A stretch of DNA of 43,076 nucleotides from an uncultured Faecalibacterium sp. (GTDB lineage Bacteria > Bacillota > Clostridia > Oscillospirales > Ruminococcaceae), in contig CALWZL010000012.1 in NCBI GenBank assembly GCA_944385995.1, forward strand, positions 1 through 43,076. The letters are read 5' to 3'. Below, piece by piece: positions 40,621 through 43,076 of the stretch (positions within the stretch are counted from its first letter, which is position 1; every line of letters begins with the position of its first letter). The notes beneath the pieces are model-generated. The model saw only the letters and a program-made list of their open reading frames with translations. It was not told the DNA's origin and did not search any database. The position numbers were made by a program, and so were the translations under genes.

Positions 40621-41334
40621 ATGAAGGTATTGGTTTGTGACGACAATCAGGATGACCTGGACCGGGTTGCCGCCCTGCTGGCAGAACCCTGCCGGAAGGT
40701 CCGGGCCCAGATCACCGCCGCCAGCCGGCCGGAAGAACTGGACGATTTGTCCTGCTTCGACCTGGCTTTTCTGGACATTGACATGAAGGGAATGGACGGG
40801 CTGACCCTGGCCCGGCGGCTCCGGGCTGTCCGCCCCGACGCCGTCATCGTGTTTGTGACAAACTTTGTCCAGTACGCCCCCGAAGGGTACGAGGTGCAGG
40901 CCTTCCGCTATCTGCTGAAGCCCACTCTGGAAGAAAAGCTGGTGCCCTGTTTTGACCTTGCAGTCCAGGAGCTGCTCTCCCGGAGACAGTCCATCACCGT
41001 CCGCGCCGGCGGGGAGATGGTGGAGCTGCCTCTCCGGGACATTCTCTACTTCCAATCCGACCAGCGGACGGCCACCGCCCATCTGGCCGGGGACAATCGG
41101 GAGGCATGCAGGTTTTACGCCAGCATCACCGATTTGGCCCGGCAGCTGGAGGGCGCGGGCTTTCTGCGGGTGCAGCGCAGTTATCTGGTGAACATGGCCT
41201 ACATCCGGCGGTTTCAGTCGGATGCCGTGGAACTGCAAAATGGGACACGGCTGCCGGTCAGCGAGAAATACTACGCCCAGCTCAAACAGCGGTATCTGCT
41301 GTGGAAAGGACAGACTACATGGAGGCTTTTCTGA
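40621..41334 (+). CDS. LytTR-family response regulator
   Basis: 237 residues from the ATG at 40621, 8 bases after AGAGGAGGG; an ATG at 40615 is too close to that site. The receiver domain has DD at 7-8, the phospho-acceptor Asp52 in LAFLDIDMKGMDG, Thr80 and Lys100 in YLLKPT. The LytTR domain at about 130-235 includes LPLRDILYFQSD, LRVQRSYLVNM and LPVSEKYY. It overlaps its kinase gene by 16 bases. It is a different regulator from that at 9587. Its targets may include the divergent membrane protein/DUF4097 pair. Confidence 0.93.
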   Translation: MKVLVCDDNQDDLDRVAALLAEPCRKVRAQITAASRPEELDDLSCFDLAFLDIDMKGMDGLTLARRLRAVRPDAVIVFVTNFVQYAPEGYEVQAFRYLLKPTLEEKLVPCFDLAVQELLSRRQSITVRAGGEMVELPLRDILYFQSDQRTATAHLAGDNREACRFYASITDLARQLEGAGFLRVQRSYLVNMAYIRRFQSDAVELQNGTRLPVSEKYYAQLKQRYLLWKGQTTWRLF

Positions 41335-42653
41335 GTTCGCTGGAAGTGGCGGCTTCCCTTTTCTTTTCGGTTGTTTTTACCGCCATGGAGACTGCCCTTT
41401 TCCTGCTGTTTCTGGATGTCTTCGGCACCCGACGCTTTCATGGAAAAACCTATGGAGTCATCGCTGTACTCTTTGCTCTGCTGGCCTTTTTATGGAGCAA
41501 CAGCTATTTTTATCTGGTGGGTCCTTCCTTCCCCTTGAAAATAGCGGTTATTATCACACTATTCTACCTGCTCTGCTCTACCTTGTACAGGGAACCGGAA
41601 CCTCTTTACCGGCTGTTCTTTGTGGTGCTTTGGTATCTGATGCACTACCTTTATTCCATCATTCTGACAACCCTGCCTGCCTTTTTGCTGGGGATCTCCT
41701 ATCAGAAATTCCGGGAATTCCGCTATGTGGGCTATTATATTCTTGCTGCTGCGGTGTGCTTTGGTTCCGAATGGTGCCTTACCCTCGCCTTTCGGAAGTT
41801 GTACCGGCGCAAAGAACAAACACTGCGGCCCCGGCAGCTGATCCTTTACTTTATCTTTCCGACGGCCTCTTTGATGTCTCTGGTGGCCTTTCTGCAGCTG
41901 CTCAACGGCATGGACGTGCTCCAGTGGTTTGTGCTGGCCTGCTGTGGCGCTTTGCTGCTGGCCAACGCCGCCGTCTTTTATCTGCTGCATCAGATGGAAC
42001 AGGCCGCCCAGAGTCAAAAAAAGCTGGTGGCCCTGGGCCAGCAGCTGCAGATGCAGACCGCCAACATGGAGTCGGCCCGGGGGCTCTATGAGGCCCAGCG
42101 AAAGGCCACCCATGATTTCCGGGCCCAGCTGGAGGTGTTGGGCCAGCTGATGCAAAATCAGGAGTACGCTGCTGCACAGAAGTATCTGGACTCAGTGTCA
42201 GGCCGCCAGTCGGACCGGCTGGTCCTAGTGGACTGCCATCACCCAATCCTGAACGCCCTGTTCAACACCAGAGCGGAGACAGCGGCACGAAAGCAAATCG
42301 AGATCCGCTTTGCGGTCAACGACCTGTCCTCCCTCCCCTTTGACCAGGCCGACTTGACGGTCCTGCTGGCCAATCTGCTGGACAACGCCATCGAGGCCTG
42401 TGAGAAGTGTAATCATCCCCGGTCCATCGAGGTGCGGGCGCTGCAAGAGGAGAGTTTCTTCTTTTCAGTCCGCAACACTTCCCTGCCGGTGGTCATCCAG
42501 GACGGCCACATTCCCACCACCAAGCCCGACCCCAGGCTCCACGGCTTCGGCCTGCCCAACGTGAAAGCCATCGTGGAGAAATACCACGGCACCTGCGCCA
42601 TGCAGTATGCCGACGGCTGGTTCCAGTTTGCGGGAGAAATGCCCATTTCGTGA
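41319..42653 (+). CDS. GHKL-domain sensor histidine kinase
   Basis: 444 residues from the ATG at 41319, with GGAAAGGA upstream inside the regulator gene. Seven or so membrane helices span residues 8-225. A coiled-coil linker (about 225-260) leads to the phospho-acceptor His265 in RKATHDFRAQ, where the usual Arg-Asn is replaced by Arg-Ala. The N box LLANLLDNAIEACEK and the final HGFGLPNVKAIVEKYHG complete a GHKL ATPase domain. It most likely reads a membrane signal or peptide and signals to the LytTR protein upstream. Confidence 0.92.
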   Translation: MEAFLSSLEVAASLFFSVVFTAMETALFLLFLDVFGTRRFHGKTYGVIAVLFALLAFLWSNSYFYLVGPSFPLKIAVIITLFYLLCSTLYREPEPLYRLFFVVLWYLMHYLYSIILTTLPAFLLGISYQKFREFRYVGYYILAAAVCFGSEWCLTLAFRKLYRRKEQTLRPRQLILYFIFPTASLMSLVAFLQLLNGMDVLQWFVLACCGALLLANAAVFYLLHQMEQAAQSQKKLVALGQQLQMQTANMESARGLYEAQRKATHDFRAQLEVLGQLMQNQEYAAAQKYLDSVSGRQSDRLVLVDCHHPILNALFNTRAETAARKQIEIRFAVNDLSSLPFDQADLTVLLANLLDNAIEACEKCNHPRSIEVRALQEESFFFSVRNTSLPVVIQDGHIPTTKPDPRLHGFGLPNVKAIVEKYHGTCAMQYADGWFQFAGEMPIS

Positions 42654-42750
42654 CCACAATACGCCTGTTGGCTGCATTTTGCTGGCATTTCAGCCCAAGT
42701 TACGCTATCATATTCAAAAACTGCCCACAATCTGAAAGGAGAAACCGACC

Positions 42751-43076
42751 ATGTACCTGCAGCAAATCATCATCCGTTCCCTCAGTGGTTTTTTGTTTCT
42801 GGCCCCCGGGATGCTCCTGTACTTTTGGGTTCAGAGCAAACAGGGCAGAAAACAGTCCCCACTGCATGAGGCAGGCTGTCTCCTGTTCGGATACTATCTG
42901 ATGGGGATGCTGACGGTCACCGGCATCCGGCAGTTCAAGGCCTTTTCTCCCCGGTTGTTTCTGGTGCCCTTCCTGGACATGATCGTCGGCCCGGAACAGA
43001 CCATCCTGAATGTTGTGCTGTTTGTACCGCTGGGCTTCTTCCTGCCCCTTCTGTACCAGGGGTCTCGTTCTCTTCG
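42751..43076 (+). CDS. VanZ-like family membrane protein (3' end cut by the window)
   Basis: The first 108 codons of a gene starting at the ATG at 42751, with AAAGGAGA upstream, running off the window. Helices lie at about residues 10-27, 45-60 and 85-105. DMIVGPEQTILNVVLFVPLG is the VanZ-like signature (a conserved N..FPLG-type helix). Family members link to teicoplanin resistance or to unknown envelope roles. It follows the second kinase gene by 97 bases, in the same direction, so envelope stress control is plausible. Confidence 0.8.
   Translation, partial: MYLQQIIIRSLSGFLFLAPGMLLYFWVQSKQGRKQSPLHEAGCLLFGYYLMGMLTVTGIRQFKAFSPRLFLVPFLDMIVGPEQTILNVVLFVPLGFFLPLLYQGSRSL

Overview
The window looks like a chromosomal segment of a GC-rich gut Clostridia bacterium, probably order Oscillospirales (Faecalibacterium/Subdoligranulum-like). 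The evidence is strong Gram-positive ribosome binding sites, lipoproteins, LytTR/GHKL two-component systems, VanZ-like and YesL (DUF624) proteins, and dietary alpha-galactoside and sucrose genes. The genus is inference. No rRNA, tRNA, CRISPR array, insertion sequence or prophage gene was recognised.

Layout. (1) 1-6420: an AT-richer accessory stretch of about a dozen short plus-strand genes for small membrane proteins and lipoproteins. It includes a YcxB-like protein, a 511-residue protein carrying a GIIGGADGPTAI segment encoded by an 18-bp inverted repeat, and a decayed DUF4367 fragment. (2) 6430-11625: an FtsX-type ABC exporter (ATPase plus permease, minus strand) divergent from a LytTR regulator and GHKL kinase. 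The shared intergenic region has two pairs of 12-bp direct repeats at 21-bp spacing, one pair next to each promoter. (3) 11575-17745: a minus-strand operon scrB-scrA-alpha-galactosidase (sucrose PTS, sucrose-6-phosphate hydrolase, GH36), divergent from an AraC-type regulator that looks leaderless. (4) 17764-19126: an MDR-family oxidoreductase with a consensus promoter flanked by two GTAA-N9-TTAC operators, followed by a nitroreductase remnant. (5) 19148-29372: an AraC regulator divergent from a CUT1-type oligosaccharide ABC operon (two permeases, a lipoprotein receptor, GH36 alpha-galactosidase, DUF624 protein, raffinose-synthase-like protein). An hcp remnant lies after it on the minus strand. 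(6) 29410-31502: a putative heavy-metal/manganese exporter with TTGCAA motifs around its promoter, and a CorA-family transporter. (7) 31517-38613: a LysR regulator divergent from argG-purA-pyrB-pyrI-cytidylate-kinase-like-MATE. The first three enzymes of this tightly overlapped operon all consume L-aspartate; purA carries a frameshift in a G5 tract. (8) 38654-43076: a DUF4097 secreted protein with a small membrane protein (minus), a second LytTR/GHKL pair, and the start of a VanZ-like gene cut by the window edge.

How the parts work together. Regions 3 and 5 form two complementary routes for raffinose-family sugars and sucrose: PTS import plus ScrB, and ABC import plus intracellular alpha-galactosidases, each with its own AraC regulator. 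The ABC system has no ATPase in the window and presumably borrows a shared MsmX-type ATPase. Region 7 groups the aspartate-consuming steps of arginine, AMP and pyrimidine synthesis under one promoter next to a LysR-type regulator.
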